Part shown: piece after piece, positions 1 through 14,548 of the stretch
Layout of the letters: the number at the start of each line of letters is the position of its first letter
Position numbering within the stretch: position 1 is the first letter of the stretch
Source: Acanthosepion lycidas
Taxonomy: Eukaryota; Mollusca; Cephalopoda; Sepiida; Sepiidae
Assembly: GCA_963932145.1 (NCBI GenBank)
Contig: OZ010571.1
Location: 152,221,683 to 152,285,682 of the forward strand
Direction: 5' to 3'
DNA: 64,000 nucleotides
Notes under the pieces: model-generated
Databases searched by the model: none
Told to the model about the DNA's origin: nothing
The model's input: only the letters and a program-made list of their open reading frames with translations
Position numbers and translations under genes: made by a program

Positions 1-2135
1 AAATGGTAGTCTCTAAATAAGCTCACTGAAGGTCGTATTAAATGGTAGGCTCTAGATAAGCTTACTGAAGATCGTAACAAATGGTAGGCTCTAAATAAAC
101 TTACTGATGATCGTAATAAATGGTAGCCTCTAGATAAGCTTACTCAAGATCGTAATAAATTGTAGACTCTAAATAAGCTAACTGAATATCGTAGTAAATG
201 GTAGGCTCTAGATAAGATTACTGAAGATCGTAAGAAATTTTAGGTTCTAAATAACCTTACTGAAGATCGTAATAAATGGTAGGTTCCAAATGAGCTTACT
301 GAAGATCGTAATGAATGGTAGGCACTAAATATGCTTACTGAAGATCGTAATAAATGGTAGGCTCTAAATAAGCTTAAAGAAGATTGTAATAAATGGTAGG
401 ATCTAAAGAAGCTTACTGAAGATTTTAATAAATTGTAGGCTCTAAATAAGCTTACTGAAGATTGTAATAAATGGTAGGCTCTAAAAAAGCTTACTGAAGA
501 CCGTAATAAATGGTAGGCACTAAATAAGCATACTGAAGATCTTAATAAATTGTAGGCTCTAAATAAGCTTACTGAATATCGTAATAAATGGTAGGCTCTA
601 AATAAGCTTGCTGAAGATCGTAATAAATGGTAGGCTCTAAAGAAACCTACTGAATATCGTAGTAAATGGTAGGCACTAAATAAGCTTACTGAAGATCGTA
701 ATAAATGGTAGGCTCTAAATTAGATTACTGAAGATCGTAATAAATGCTAGGTTCTAAATAAGCTTACTGAAGATCGTAGTAAATGGTAGGCACTAAATAA
801 GATTACTGAATATCGTAGTAAATGGTAGGCTCTAAATAAGTTTACTGACGATCGTAATAAATCCTAGGCTCTAGATAAGCTTACTGAAGATCGTAATAAA
901 TTGTAAGCTCTAGATAAGCTTACTGAAGATCGTAATAAATGGTAGGCTCTAAATAAGCTTGATGAAGATAGTAATAAATGGTAGGCTCTAAATAAGCTTA
1001 CTGAAGATCGTAATAAATGGTAGACTCTAAATAAGCTTACTCAAGATCGTAATAAATTGTAGACTCTAAATAAGGTTACTGAAGATTGTAATAAATGGTA
1101 GTCTCTAAATAAGTTCACTGAAGATCGTAATAAATGGTAGGCTCTAAATAAACTTACTGAAGATCGTAATAAATGGTAGGCACTAAATAAGTGTACCGAA
1201 GATCGTAATAAATGGTAGGCTCTAAATAAGCTTACTGAAGATCGTAATAAATGGTAGGCTCTAAATAAGCTTACTGAAGATCTTAGTAATTGGTAGACAC
1301 TAAATAAGCTTACTGACGATCGTAGTAAATGTTAGGCTCTAAAATGTTTATTGAAGATCGTAATAAATGGTAGGCTCTAAATAAGCTTACTGAAGATCGT
1401 AATGAATGGTAGGCACTAAATATGCTTACTGAAGATCGTAATAAATGGTAGGCTCTAAATAAGCTTACTGAAGATTGTAATAAATGGTAGACACTAAATA
1501 AGCTTACTGACGATCGTAGTAAATCTTAGGCTCTAAAATGTTTATTGAAGATCGTAATAAATGGTAGGCTCTAAATAAGCTTACTGAAGATCGTAATGAA
1601 TGGTAGGCACTAAATATGCTTACTGAAGATCGTAATAAATGGTAGGCTCTAAATAAGCTTACTGAAGATTGTAATAAATGGTAGGCACTACATAAGCTTA
1701 CTGAAAATCGTAATAAATGGTATGCTCTAAATAAGCTTACTGAAGATTGTAATAAATGGTAGGCTCTAAATAAGCTTACTGAAGATTGTAATAAATGGTA
1801 GGCTCTAAATAATCTTACTGAAAATCGTAATAAATGGTAGGCTCTAAATATGCTTACTGAAGCTCGTAATAAATGGTAGGCACTAAATGAGCTTACTGAA
1901 GATCGTAATAAATGGTAGGCTCTAAATAAGCGTACTGAAGATCGTAATAAATGGTAGGCACTAAATAAGCTTACTGAAGATCGTAATAAATGGTAGGCTC
2001 TAAATAAGCTTACTGAAGATCGTAATAAATGGTTGACACTATATAAGCTTACTGAAGATTGTAATAAATGGTAGGCTCTAAATAAGCTTACTGAAGATCG
2101 TCATAAATGGTAGGCACTAAATTAGCTTACTGAAG
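1..2135 (+). repeat. Diverged older repetition of 3663-5915
   Basis: The window starts inside a block whose variants (gtctctaaataagctcactg, then gtaacaaatgg, then aagcttaaagaagattg) match 3663 onward in order. The offset grows from 3,662 to 3,780 because of small monomer gains and losses, including a three-monomer (117 bp) stretch present near 4080-4196 but absent near 410. Lines 1681-2136 match 5461-5916 with very few changes, then diverge. This is an older layer of higher-order structure beneath the 6,664-bp duplication. Confidence 0.75.
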
Positions 2136-5100
2136 ATCGTAATAAATGGCAGGCTATAAATATGCTTACTGAAGATCGTAATAAATGGTAGGCTCTAAAT
2201 AAGCTTACTGAAGATCTTAATAAATAGTAGGCTCTAAATAAGCTTACTGAAGAACGTAATAAATGGTAGGCTATAAATCATCTTACTGAAGATTGTAATA
2301 AATGGTAGGCTCTAAATATGCTTGCTGAAGATTGTAATAAATGGTAGGCTCTAAATAAGGTTACTGAAGATTGTAATCAATGGTAGGCTCTAGATAAGCT
2401 TACTGAAGATTATAATAAATGGTAGGATCTAAATAAGCTTACTTAAGATCGTAATAAATGCTAGGTTCTAAATGAGCTTACTGAAGATCGTAATAAATGG
2501 TAGGCTCTAAATAAGCGTACTGAAGATCGTAATAAATGGTAGGCACTAAATAAGCTTACTGAAGATCGTAATAAATGGTAGGCTCTAAATAAGCTTACTG
2601 AAAATCGTAATAAATGGTAGGTTCTAAATAAGCTTACTGAAGATCGTAATAAATGGTAGGCTCTAAATAAGCTTACTGAAGATCGTAATAAATGGTAGAC
2701 TCTAAATAAGCGTACTGAAGATCGTAATAAATGGTAGGCTCTAAATAAGCTTACTGAAGATCGGAATAAATGGTAGACTCTAAATAAGCATACTGAAGAT
2801 CGTAATAAATGGTAGGCTCTAAATAAGCTTACTGAAGATCGTAATAAATGGTAGGCTCTAAATAAGCTTACTGAAGTTTGTAATAAATTGAGGCTCTAAA
2901 TAATCTTACTGAAGATCGTAATAAATCGTGGACTCTAAATAAGGTTACTGAAGATCGTAATAAATCGTGGACTCTAAATAAGGTTACTGAAGATCGTAAT
3001 AAATGGTATACTCTAAATAAGCTTTCTGAAGATCGTAATAAATGGTAGACTCTAAATAAGCTTACTGATGATCGTAATAAATGGTAGGCTCTAAATAACT
3101 TACTGAAGATCGTAATAAATGGTAGACTCTAAATAAGCTTACTGAAGATCGTAAAAAATGGTAGGCTCTAAATAAGCTTACTGAAGATCGTAATAAATGG
3201 TAGGCACTAAATAAGCTTACTGAAGGTCGTAATAAATGGTAGGCTCTAAAAAAGCTTACTGAAGATCGTAATAAATGGTAGACTCTAAATAAGCTTACTG
3301 AAGATCGTAATAAATGGTAGGCTCTAAATAAGCTTACTGAAGATTGTTATAAATGGTAGACTCTAAATGAGCTTTCTGAAGATCGTAATAAATGGTAGAC
3401 TCTAAATGAGCTCACTGATGATCGTAATGAATGGTAGACTTTAAATAAGCTTGCTGAAGATCGTAATAAATGGTAGGCTCTAAAAAATCTTACTGAAGAT
3501 CGTAATAAATGGTAGGCTCTAAATAGGCTTACTGAAGATCGTAATAAATGGTAGGCTCTAAATAAGCTTAATGAAGATCGTAATAAATGGTTGATTCTAT
3601 ATAAGCTTACTCAAGATCGTAATAAATTGTAGACTCTAAATAAGGTTACTGAAGATTGTAATAAATGGTAGTCTCTAAATAAGCTCACTGAAGGTCGTAA
3701 TAAATGGTAGGCTCTAGATGAGCTTACTGAAGATCGTAACAAATGGTAGGCTCTAAATAAACTTACTGATGATCGTAATAAATGGTAGCCTCTAGATAAG
3801 CTTACTCAAGATCGTAATAAATTGTAGACTCTAAATAAGCTAACTGAATATCGTAGTAAATGGTAGGCTCTAGATAAGATTACTGAAGATCGTAAGAAAT
3901 GTTAGGTTCTAAATAAGCTTACTGAAGATCGTAATAAATGGTAGGCTCCAAATAAGCTTACTGAAGATCGTAATGAATGGTAGGCACTAAATATGCTTAC
4001 TGAAGATCGTAATAAATGGTAGGCTCTAAATAAGCTTAAAGAAGATTGTAATAAATGGTAGGATCTAAAGAAGCTTACTGAAGATCGTAATAAATGGTAG
4101 GCACTACATAAGCTTACTGAAAATCGTAATAAATGGTAGGCTCTAAATAGGCTTACTGAAGATTGTAATAAATGTTAGGCTCTAAATAAGCTTACTGAAG
4201 ATTTTAATAAATTGTAGGCTCTAAATAAGCTTACTGAAGATTGTAATAAATGGTAGGCTCTAAAAAAGCTTACTGAAGATCGTAATAAATGGTAGGCACT
4301 AAATAAGCATACTGAAGATCTTAATAAATGGTAGGCTCTAAATAAGCTTACTGAATATCGTTGTAAATGGTAGGCACTAAATAAGCTTACTGTAGATCGT
4401 AATAAATGGTAGGCTCTAAATTAGATTACTGAAGATCGTAATAAATGCTAGGTTCTAAATAAGCTTACTGAAGATCGTAGTAAATGGTAGGCACTAAATA
4501 AGATTACTGAATATCGTAGTAAATGGTAGGCTCTAAATAAGTTTTCTGAAGATCGTAATAAATCCTAGTCTCTAGATAAGCTTACTGAAGATCGTAATAA
4601 ATTGTAAGCTCTAGATAAGCTTACTGAAGATCGTAATAAATGGTAGGCTCTAAATAAGCTTGCTGAAGATAGTAATAAATGGTAGGCTCTACAAAGGTTA
4701 CTCAAGATCGTAATAAATTGTAGACTCTAAATAAGCTTACTGAAGATTGTTATAAATAGTAGACTCTAAATGAGCTTTCTGAAGATCGTAATAAATGGTA
4801 GACTCTAAATGAGCTTACTGATGATCGTAATAAATGGTAGGCTCTAAATAAGCTTGCTGAAGATCGTAATAAATGGTAGGCTCTAAAAAATCTTAGATGA
4901 AGATCGTAATAAATGGTAGGCTCTAAATAAGCTCACTGAAGATTGTAATAAATGGTAGGCTCTAAATAAACTTACTGAAGATCGTAATAAATGGTAGGCA
5001 CTAAATAAGTGTACTGAAGATCGTAATAAATGGTAGGCTCTAAATAAGCTTACTGAAGATCGTAATAAATTGTAGGTTCTAAATAAGCTTACTGAAGATC

Positions 5101-7634
5101 GTAATAAATGGTAGGCTCTAAATAAGCGTACTGAAGATCGTAATAAATGGTAGGCACTAAATAAGCTTACTGAAGATCGTAATAAATGGTAGGCTCTAAA
5201 TAAGCTTACTGAAGATCTTAGTAATTGGTAGACACTAAATAAGCTTACTGACGATCGTAGTAAATGTTAGGCTCTAAAATGTTTATTGAAGATCGTAATA
5301 AATGGTAGTCTCTAAATAAGCTTACTGAAGATCGTAATGAATGGTAGGCACTAAATATGCTTACTGAAGATCGTAATAAATGGTAGGCTCTAAATAAGCT
5401 TACTGAAGATTGTAATAAATGGTAGGCACTACATAAGCTTACTGAAGATCGTAATAAATGGTAGGCACTACATAAGCTTACTGAAAATCGTAATAAATGG
5501 TATGCTCTAAATAAGCTTACTGAAGATTGTAATAAATGGTAGGCTCTAAATAAGCTTGCTGAAGATTGTAATAAATGGTAGGCTCTAAATAATCTTACTG
5601 AAAATCGTAATAAATGGTAGGCTCTAAATATGCTTACTGAAGCTCGTAATAAATGGTAGGCACTAAATGAGCTTACTGAAGATCGTAATAAATGGTAGGC
5701 TCTAAATAAGCGTACTGAAGATCGTAATAAATGGTAGGCACTAAATAAGCTTACTGAAGATCGTAATAAATGGTAGGCTCTAAATAAGCTTACTGAAGAT
5801 CGTAATAAATGGTTGACACTATATAAGCTTACTGAAGATTGTAATAAATGGTAGGCTCTAAATAAGCTTACTGAAGATCGTCATAAATGGTAGGCACTAA
5901 ATTAGCTTACTGAAGATTGTAATAAATGGTAGGCTCTAAATAAGCTTACTGAAGATTGTAATCAATGGTAGGCTCTAGATAAGCTTACTGAAGATTATAA
6001 TAAATAGTAGGGTCTAAATAAGCTTACTTAAGATCGTAATAAATGCTAGGTTCTAAATAAGCTTACTGAAGATTGTTATAAATGGTAGGATCTAAATAAG
6101 CTTACTGAAGATCGTAATAAATGATAGGCACTACATAAGCTTACTGAAAATCGTAATAAATGGTAGGCTCTAAATAAGCTTACTGAAGATCGTCATAAAT
6201 GGTAGGCACTAAATAAGCTTACTGAAGATTGTAATAAATGGTAGGCTCTAAATTAGCTTACTGTAGATCATAATACATGGTAGGCTCTAAATATGCTTAC
6301 TGAAGATCGTAATAAATGGTAGGCTCTAAATAAGCTTACTGAAGATTGTAATAAATGGTAGGCTCTAAATAACCTTACTGAAGATTGTAATAAATGGTAG
6401 GCTCTAAATAAACTTACTTAAGATCGTAATAAATGGTTCACTCTATATAAGCTTACTGAAGATTTTAATAAATGGTAGGCTCTAAATAAGCTTACTGAAG
6501 ATCGTAATAAATGGTAGGCACTAAATGAGCTTACTGAAGATTGTAATAAATGGTAGGCGCTAAACTAGCTTACTGAAGATCGTAATAAATGGTAGGCTCT
6601 AAATATGCTTACTGAAGATCGTAATAAATGGTAGGCTCTAAATAATCTTACTGAAGATCGTAATAAATGGTAGGCACTACATAAGCTTACTGAAAATCGT
6701 ATTAAATGGTAGACTCTAAATAATCTTACTGAAGATTGTAATGAATGGTAGGCACTAAATATGCTTACTGAAGATCTTAATAAATGGTAGGCTATAAATC
6801 AGCTTACTGAAGATTGTAGTAAATGTTAGGCTCTAAATAAGCTTACTGAAGATTGTAATAAATGGTAGGCTCTAAATAAGCTTACTGAAGATTGTAATAA
6901 ATGGTAGGCTCTAAATAAGCTTACTGAAGATCGTAATAAATGGTAGGCTCTAAATATGCTTACTGAAGATCGTAATAAATGGTAGGCTCTAAATAATCTT
7001 ATTGAAGATCGTAATAAATGGTAGCCTCTAAATAAGCTTAATGAAGATCGTAATAAATGGTAGGCTCTAAATAAGCTTACTGAAGATCGTAATAAATGGT
7101 AGCCTCTAAATAAGCTTACTGAAGATCGTAATAAATGGTTCACTCCATATAAGCTTACTAAAGATTTTAATGAATGGTAGGCTCTAAATAAGCTTACTGA
7201 AGATCGTAATAAATGGTATGCTCTAAATAAGCTTACTGAAGATTGTAATAAATGGTAGGCTCTAAATAAGCTTACTGAAGATCGTAATAAATGGTAGGCA
7301 CTACATAAGCTTACTGAAAATCGTAATAAATGGTAGGCTCTAAATAAGCTTACTGAAGATTGTAATTAATGTTAGGCTCTAAATAAGCTTACTGAAGATT
7401 GTAATAAATGGTAGGCTCTAAATAAGCTTACTGAAGATTGTAATAAATGGTAGGCTCTAAATAATCTTACTGAAGATCGTAATAAATGGTAGGCACTAAA
7501 TAAGCTTACTGAAGATTGTAATAAATCGTAGGCTCTAAATAAGCTTACTGAAGATCGTAATAAATGGTAGGCTCTAAATAAGCTTACTGAAGATCGTATT
7601 AAATGTTAGGCTCTAAATAGGCTTACTGAAGATC
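971..7634 (+). repeat. Satellite superblock, copy 1 (6,664 bp)
   Basis: This block of 39-bp monomers, including all its private variants and shortened monomers, recurs exactly 6,664 bp downstream. On lines compared by eye the two copies agree nearly base for base; one difference seen is A at 2280 against G at 8944. Upstream of about 971 the correspondence breaks (961, 962 and 970 differ from 7625, 7626 and 7634, with more differences further left). Neighbouring monomers inside the block differ at several positions, so this identity reflects a recent block duplication or an assembly artefact. Confidence 0.9.
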
Positions 7635-10600
7635 GTAATAAATGGTAGGCTCTAAATAAGCTTACTGAAGATCGTAATAAATGGTAGACTCTAAATAAGC
7701 TTACTCAAGATCGTAATAAATTGTAGACTCTAAATAAGGTTACTGAAGATTGTAATAAATGGTAGTCTCTAAATAAGTTCACTGAAGATCGTAATAAATG
7801 GTAGGCTCTAAATAAACTTACTGAAGATCGTAATAAATGGTAGGCACTAAATAAGTGTACCGAAGATCGTAATAAATGGTAGGCTCTAAATAAGCTTACT
7901 GAAGATCGTAATAAATGGTAGGCTCTAAATAAGCTTACTGAAGATCTTAGTAATTGGTAGACACTAAATAAGCTTACTGACGATCGTAGTAAATGTTAGG
8001 CTCTAAAATGTTTATTGAAGATCGTAATAAATGGTAGGCTCTAAATAAGCTTACTGAAGATCGTAATGAATGGTAGGCACTAAATATGCTTACTGAAGAT
8101 CGTAATAAATGGTAGGCTCTAAATAAGCTTACTGAAGATTGTAATAAATGGTAGACACTAAATAAGCTTACTGACGATCGTAGTAAATCTTAGGCTCTAA
8201 AATGTTTATTGAAGATCGTAATAAATGGTAGGCTCTAAATAAGCTTACTGAAGATCGTAATGAATGGTAGGCACTAAATATGCTTACTGAAGATCGTAAT
8301 AAATGGTAGGCTCTAAATAAGCTTACTGAAGATTGTAATAAATGGTAGGCACTACATAAGCTTACTGAAAATCGTAATAAATGGTATGCTCTAAATAAGC
8401 TTACTGAAGATTGTAATAAATGGTAGGCTCTAAATAAGCTTACTGAAGATTGTAATAAATGGTAGGCTCTAAATAATCTTACTGAAAATCGTAATAAATG
8501 GTAGGCTCTAAATATGCTTACTGAAGCTCGTAATAAATGGTAGGCACTAAATGAGCTTACTGAAGATCGTAATAAATGGTAGGCTCTAAATAAGCGTACT
8601 GAAGATCGTAATAAATGGTAGGCACTAAATAAGCTTACTGAAGATCGTAATAAATGGTAGGCTCTAAATAAGCTTACTGAAGATCGTAATAAATGGTTGA
8701 CACTATATAAGCTTACTGAAGATTGTAATAAATGGTAGGCTCTAAATAAGCTTACTGAAGATCGTCATAAATGGTAGGCACTAAATTAGCTTACTGAAGA
8801 TCGTAATAAATGGCAGGCTATAAATATGCTTACTGAAGATCGTAATAAATGGTAGGCTCTAAATAAGCTTACTGAAGATCTTAATAAATAGTAGGCTCTA
8901 AATAAGCTTACTGAAGAACGTAATAAATGGTAGGCTATAAATCGTCTTACTGAAGATTGTAATAAATGGTAGGCTCTAAATATGCTTGCTGAAGATTGTA
9001 ATAAATGGTAGGCTCTAAATAAGGTTACTGAAGATTGTAATCAATGGTAGGCTCTAGATAAGCTTACTGAAGATTATAATAAATGGTAGGATCTAAATAA
9101 GCTTACTTAAGATCGTAATAAATGCTAGGTTCTAAATGAGCTTACTGAAGATCGTAATAAATGGTAGGCTCTAAATAAGCGTACTGAAGATCGTAATAAA
9201 TGGTAGGCACTAAATAAGCTTACTGAAGATCGTAATAAATGGTAGGCTCTAAATAAGCTTACTGAAAATCGTAATAAATGGTAGGTTCTAAATAAGCTTA
9301 CTGAAGATCGTAATAAATGGTAGGCTCTAAATAAGCTTACTGAAGATCGTAATAAATGGTAGACTCTAAATAAGCGTACTGAAGATCGTAATAAATGGTA
9401 GGCTCTAAATAAGCTTACTGAAGATCGGAATAAATGGTAGACTCTAAATAAGCATACTGAAGATCGTAATAAATGGTAGGCTCTAAATAAGCTTACTGAA
9501 GATCGTAATAAATGGTAGGCTCTAAATAAGCTTACTGAAGTTTGTAATAAATTGAGGCTCTAAATAATCTTACTGAAGATCGTAATAAATCGTGGACTCT
9601 AAATAAGGTTACTGAAGATCGTAATAAATCGTGGACTCTAAATAAGGTTACTGAAGATCGTAATAAATGGTATACTCTAAATAAGCTTTCTGAAGATCGT
9701 AATAAATGGTAGACTCTAAATAAGCTTACTGATGATCGTAATAAATGGTAGGCTCTAAATAACTTACTGAAGATCGTAATAAATGGTAGACTCTAAATAA
9801 GCTTACTGAAGATCGTAAAAAATGGTAGGCTCTAAATAAGCTTACTGAAGATCGTAATAAATGGTAGGCACTAAATAAGCTTACTGAAGGTCGTAATAAA
9901 TGGTAGGCTCTAAAAAAGCTTACTGAAGATCGTAATAAATGGTAGACTCTAAATAAGCTTACTGAAGATCGTAATAAATGGTAGGCTCTAAATAAGCTTA
10001 CTGAAGATTGTTATAAATGGTAGACTCTAAATGAGCTTTCTGAAGATCGTAATAAATGGTAGACTCTAAATGAGCTCACTGATGATCGTAATGAATGGTA
10101 GACTTTAAATAAGCTTGCTGAAGATCGTAATAAATGGTAGGCTCTAAAAAATCTTACTGAAGATCGTAATAAATGGTAGGCTCTAAATAGGCTTACTGAA
10201 GATCGTAATAAATGGTAGGCTCTAAATAAGCTTAATGAAGATCGTAATAAATGGTTGATTCTATATAAGCTTACTCAAGATCGTAATAAATTGTAGACTC
10301 TAAATAAGGTTACTGAAGATTGTAATAAATGGTAGTCTCTAAATAAGCTCACTGAAGGTCGTAATAAATGGTAGGCTCTAGATGAGCTTACTGAAGATCG
10401 TAACAAATGGTAGGCTCTAAATAAACTTACTGATGATCGTAATAAATGGTAGCCTCTAGATAAGCTTACTCAAGATCGTAATAAATTGTAGACTCTAAAT
10501 AAGCTAACTGAATATCGTAGTAAATGGTAGGCTCTAGATAAGATTACTGAAGATCGTAAGAAATGTTAGGTTCTAAATAAGCTTACTGAAGATCGTAATA

Positions 10601-13600
10601 AATGGTAGGCTCCAAATAAGCTTACTGAAGATCGTAATGAATGGTAGGCACTAAATATGCTTACTGAAGATCGTAATAAATGGTAGGCTCTAAATAAGCT
10701 TAAAGAAGATTGTAATAAATGGTAGGATCTAAAGAAGCTTACTGAAGATCGTAATAAATGGTAGGCACTACATAAGCTTACTGAAAATCGTAATAAATGG
10801 TAGGCTCTAAATAGGCTTACTGAAGATTGTAATAAATGTTAGGCTCTAAATAAGCTTACTGAAGATTTTAATAAATTGTAGGCTCTAAATAAGCTTACTG
10901 AAGATTGTAATAAATGGTAGGCTCTAAAAAAGCTTACTGAAGATCGTAATAAATGGTAGGCACTAAATAAGCATACTGAAGATCTTAATAAATGGTAGGC
11001 TCTAAATAAGCTTACTGAATATCGTTGTAAATGGTAGGCACTAAATAAGCTTACTGTAGATCGTAATAAATGGTAGGCTCTAAATTAGATTACTGAAGAT
11101 CGTAATAAATGCTAGGTTCTAAATAAGCTTACTGAAGATCGTAGTAAATGGTAGGCACTAAATAAGATTACTGAATATCGTAGTAAATGGTAGGCTCTAA
11201 ATAAGTTTTCTGAAGATCGTAATAAATCCTAGTCTCTAGATAAGCTTACTGAAGATCGTAATAAATTGTAAGCTCTAGATAAGCTTACTGAAGATCGTAA
11301 TAAATGGTAGGCTCTAAATAAGCTTGCTGAAGATAGTAATAAATGGTAGGCTCTACAAAGGTTACTCAAGATCGTAATAAATTGTAGACTCTAAATAAGC
11401 TTACTGAAGATTGTTATAAATAGTAGACTCTAAATGAGCTTTCTGAAGATCGTAATAAATGGTAGACTCTAAATGAGCTTACTGATGATCGTAATAAATG
11501 GTAGGCTCTAAATAAGCTTGCTGAAGATCGTAATAAATGGTAGGCTCTAAAAAATCTTAGATGAAGATCGTAATAAATGGTAGGCTCTAAATAAGCTCAC
11601 TGAAGATTGTAATAAATGGTAGGCTCTAAATAAACTTACTGAAGATCGTAATAAATGGTAGGCACTAAATAAGTGTACTGAAGATCGTAATAAATGGTAG
11701 GCTCTAAATAAGCTTACTGAAGATCGTAATAAATTGTAGGTTCTAAATAAGCTTACTGAAGATCGTAATAAATGGTAGGCTCTAAATAAGCGTACTGAAG
11801 ATCGTAATAAATGGTAGGCACTAAATAAGCTTACTGAAGATCGTAATAAATGGTAGGCTCTAAATAAGCTTACTGAAGATCTTAGTAATTGGTAGACACT
11901 AAATAAGCTTACTGACGATCGTAGTAAATGTTAGGCTCTAAAATGTTTATTGAAGATCGTAATAAATGGTAGTCTCTAAATAAGCTTACTGAAGATCGTA
12001 ATGAATGGTAGGCACTAAATATGCTTACTGAAGATCGTAATAAATGGTAGGCTCTAAATAAGCTTACTGAAGATTGTAATAAATGGTAGGCACTACATAA
12101 GCTTACTGAAGATCGTAATAAATGGTAGGCACTACATAAGCTTACTGAAAATCGTAATAAATGGTATGCTCTAAATAAGCTTACTGAAGATTGTAATAAA
12201 TGGTAGGCTCTAAATAAGCTTGCTGAAGATTGTAATAAATGGTAGGCTCTAAATAATCTTACTGAAAATCGTAATAAATGGTAGGCTCTAAATATGCTTA
12301 CTGAAGCTCGTAATAAATGGTAGGCACTAAATGAGCTTACTGAAGATCGTAATAAATGGTAGGCTCTAAATAAGCGTACTGAAGATCGTAATAAATGGTA
12401 GGCACTAAATAAGCTTACTGAAGATCGTAATAAATGGTAGGCTCTAAATAAGCTTACTGAAGATCGTAATAAATGGTTGACACTATATAAGCTTACTGAA
12501 GATTGTAATAAATGGTAGGCTCTAAATAAGCTTACTGAAGATCGTCATAAATGGTAGGCACTAAATTAGCTTACTGAAGATTGTAATAAATGGTAGGCTC
12601 TAAATAAGCTTACTGAAGATTGTAATCAATGGTAGGCTCTAGATAAGCTTACTGAAGATTATAATAAATAGTAGGGTCTAAATAAGCTTACTTAAGATCG
12701 TAATAAATGCTAGGTTCTAAATAAGCTTACTGAAGATTGTTATAAATGGTAGGATCTAAATAAGCTTACTGAAGATCGTAATAAATGATAGGCACTACAT
12801 AAGCTTACTGAAAATCGTAATAAATGGTAGGCTCTAAATAAGCTTACTGAAGATCGTCATAAATGGTAGGCACTAAATAAGCTTACTGAAGATTGTAATA
12901 AATGGTAGGCTCTAAATTAGCTTACTGTAGATCATAATACATGGTAGGCTCTAAATATGCTTACTGAAGATCGTAATAAATGGTAGGCTCTAAATAAGCT
13001 TACTGAAGATTGTAATAAATGGTAGGCTCTAAATAACCTTACTGAAGATTGTAATAAATGGTAGGCTCTAAATAAACTTACTTAAGATCGTAATAAATGG
13101 TTCACTCTATATAAGCTTACTGAAGATTTTAATAAATGGTAGGCTCTAAATAAGCTTACTGAAGATCGTAATAAATGGTAGGCACTAAATGAGCTTACTG
13201 AAGATTGTAATAAATGGTAGGCGCTAAACTAGCTTACTGAAGATCGTAATAAATGGTAGGCTCTAAATATGCTTACTGAAGATCGTAATAAATGGTAGGC
13301 TCTAAATAATCTTACTGAAGATCGTAATAAATGGTAGGCACTACATAAGCTTACTGAAAATCGTATTAAATGGTAGACTCTAAATAATCTTACTGAAGAT
13401 TGTAATGAATGGTAGGCACTAAATATGCTTACTGAAGATCTTAATAAATGGTAGGCTATAAATCAGCTTACTGAAGATTGTAGTAAATGTTAGGCTCTAA
13501 ATAAGCTTACTGAAGATTGTAATAAATGGTAGGCTCTAAATAAGCTTACTGAAGATTGTAATAAATGGTAGGCTCTAAATAAGCTTACTGAAGATCGTAA

Positions 13601-14298
13601 TAAATGGTAGGCTCTAAATATGCTTACTGAAGATCGTAATAAATGGTAGGCTCTAAATAATCTTATTGAAGATCGTAATAAATGGTAGCCTCTAAATAAG
13701 CTTAATGAAGATCGTAATAAATGGTAGGCTCTAAATAAGCTTACTGAAGATCGTAATAAATGGTAGCCTCTAAATAAGCTTACTGAAGATCGTAATAAAT
13801 GGTTCACTCCATATAAGCTTACTAAAGATTTTAATGAATGGTAGGCTCTAAATAAGCTTACTGAAGATCGTAATAAATGGTATGCTCTAAATAAGCTTAC
13901 TGAAGATTGTAATAAATGGTAGGCTCTAAATAAGCTTACTGAAGATCGTAATAAATGGTAGGCACTACATAAGCTTACTGAAAATCGTAATAAATGGTAG
14001 GCTCTAAATAAGCTTACTGAAGATTGTAATTAATGTTAGGCTCTAAATAAGCTTACTGAAGATTGTAATAAATGGTAGGCTCTAAATAAGCTTACTGAAG
14101 ATTGTAATAAATGGTAGGCTCTAAATAATCTTACTGAAGATCGTAATAAATGGTAGGCACTAAATAAGCTTACTGAAGATTGTAATAAATCGTAGGCTCT
14201 AAATAAGCTTACTGAAGATCGTAATAAATGGTAGGCTCTAAATAAGCTTACTGAAGATCGTATTAAATGTTAGGCTCTAAATAGGCTTACTGAAGATC
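7635..14298 (+). repeat. Satellite superblock, copy 2 (6,664 bp)
   Basis: Tandem partner of the block at 971-7634. Correspondence continues about 30 bp beyond one full period and ends near 14328, where taagcttaat replaces taagcttact. The block carries the same 105-codon minus-strand frame (13490-13807) as copy 1 (6826-7143), with identical translation. Confidence 0.9.
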
Positions 14299-14548
14299 GT
14301 AATAAATGGTAGGCTCTAAATAAGCTTAATGAAGATCGTAATAAATGGTTGACTCTATATAAGCTTACTGAAGATTGTAATAGATGGTAGGCTCTAAATA
14401 AGCTTACTGGAGATCGTAATAAATGGTAGGCACTAAATATGCTTACTGAAGATCATAATAAATGTTAGGCTCTAAATAAGCTTACTGAAGATCGTAATAA
14501 ATGGTAGGCTCTAAATAAGCTTACTGAAGATCGTAGTAAATGGTAGGA

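Larger units (their letters stand above)
1..14548. repeat. 39-bp HindIII satellite array, about 370 monomers
   Basis: A 39-bp monomer repeats head to tail from the first base of the window to about 14548, where it stops within a monomer and passes into unrelated sequence. The monomer core is aagcttactgaagatcgtaa, followed by taaatggtaggctctaaat. Nearly every copy keeps the HindIII site AAGCTT. Recurrent variants include gattg for gatcg, gcactaa for gctctaa, and a shortened monomer containing aaatgtttattgaag. The left end lies outside the window. Because 39 is a multiple of 3, one minus-strand frame reads as a 13-residue repeat (YHLLRSSVSLFRA). This is satellite DNA, not a gene. Confidence 0.98.

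Noticed and set aside
6826-7143. 105-codon minus frame, identical at 13490-13807
   Set aside because: Satellite translation; the identity comes from the block duplication, not protein conservation.
1-14548. CRISPR-like regular spacing
   Set aside because: Units are contiguous 39-bp monomers with no unique spacers, in an animal-type genome with no cas genes.
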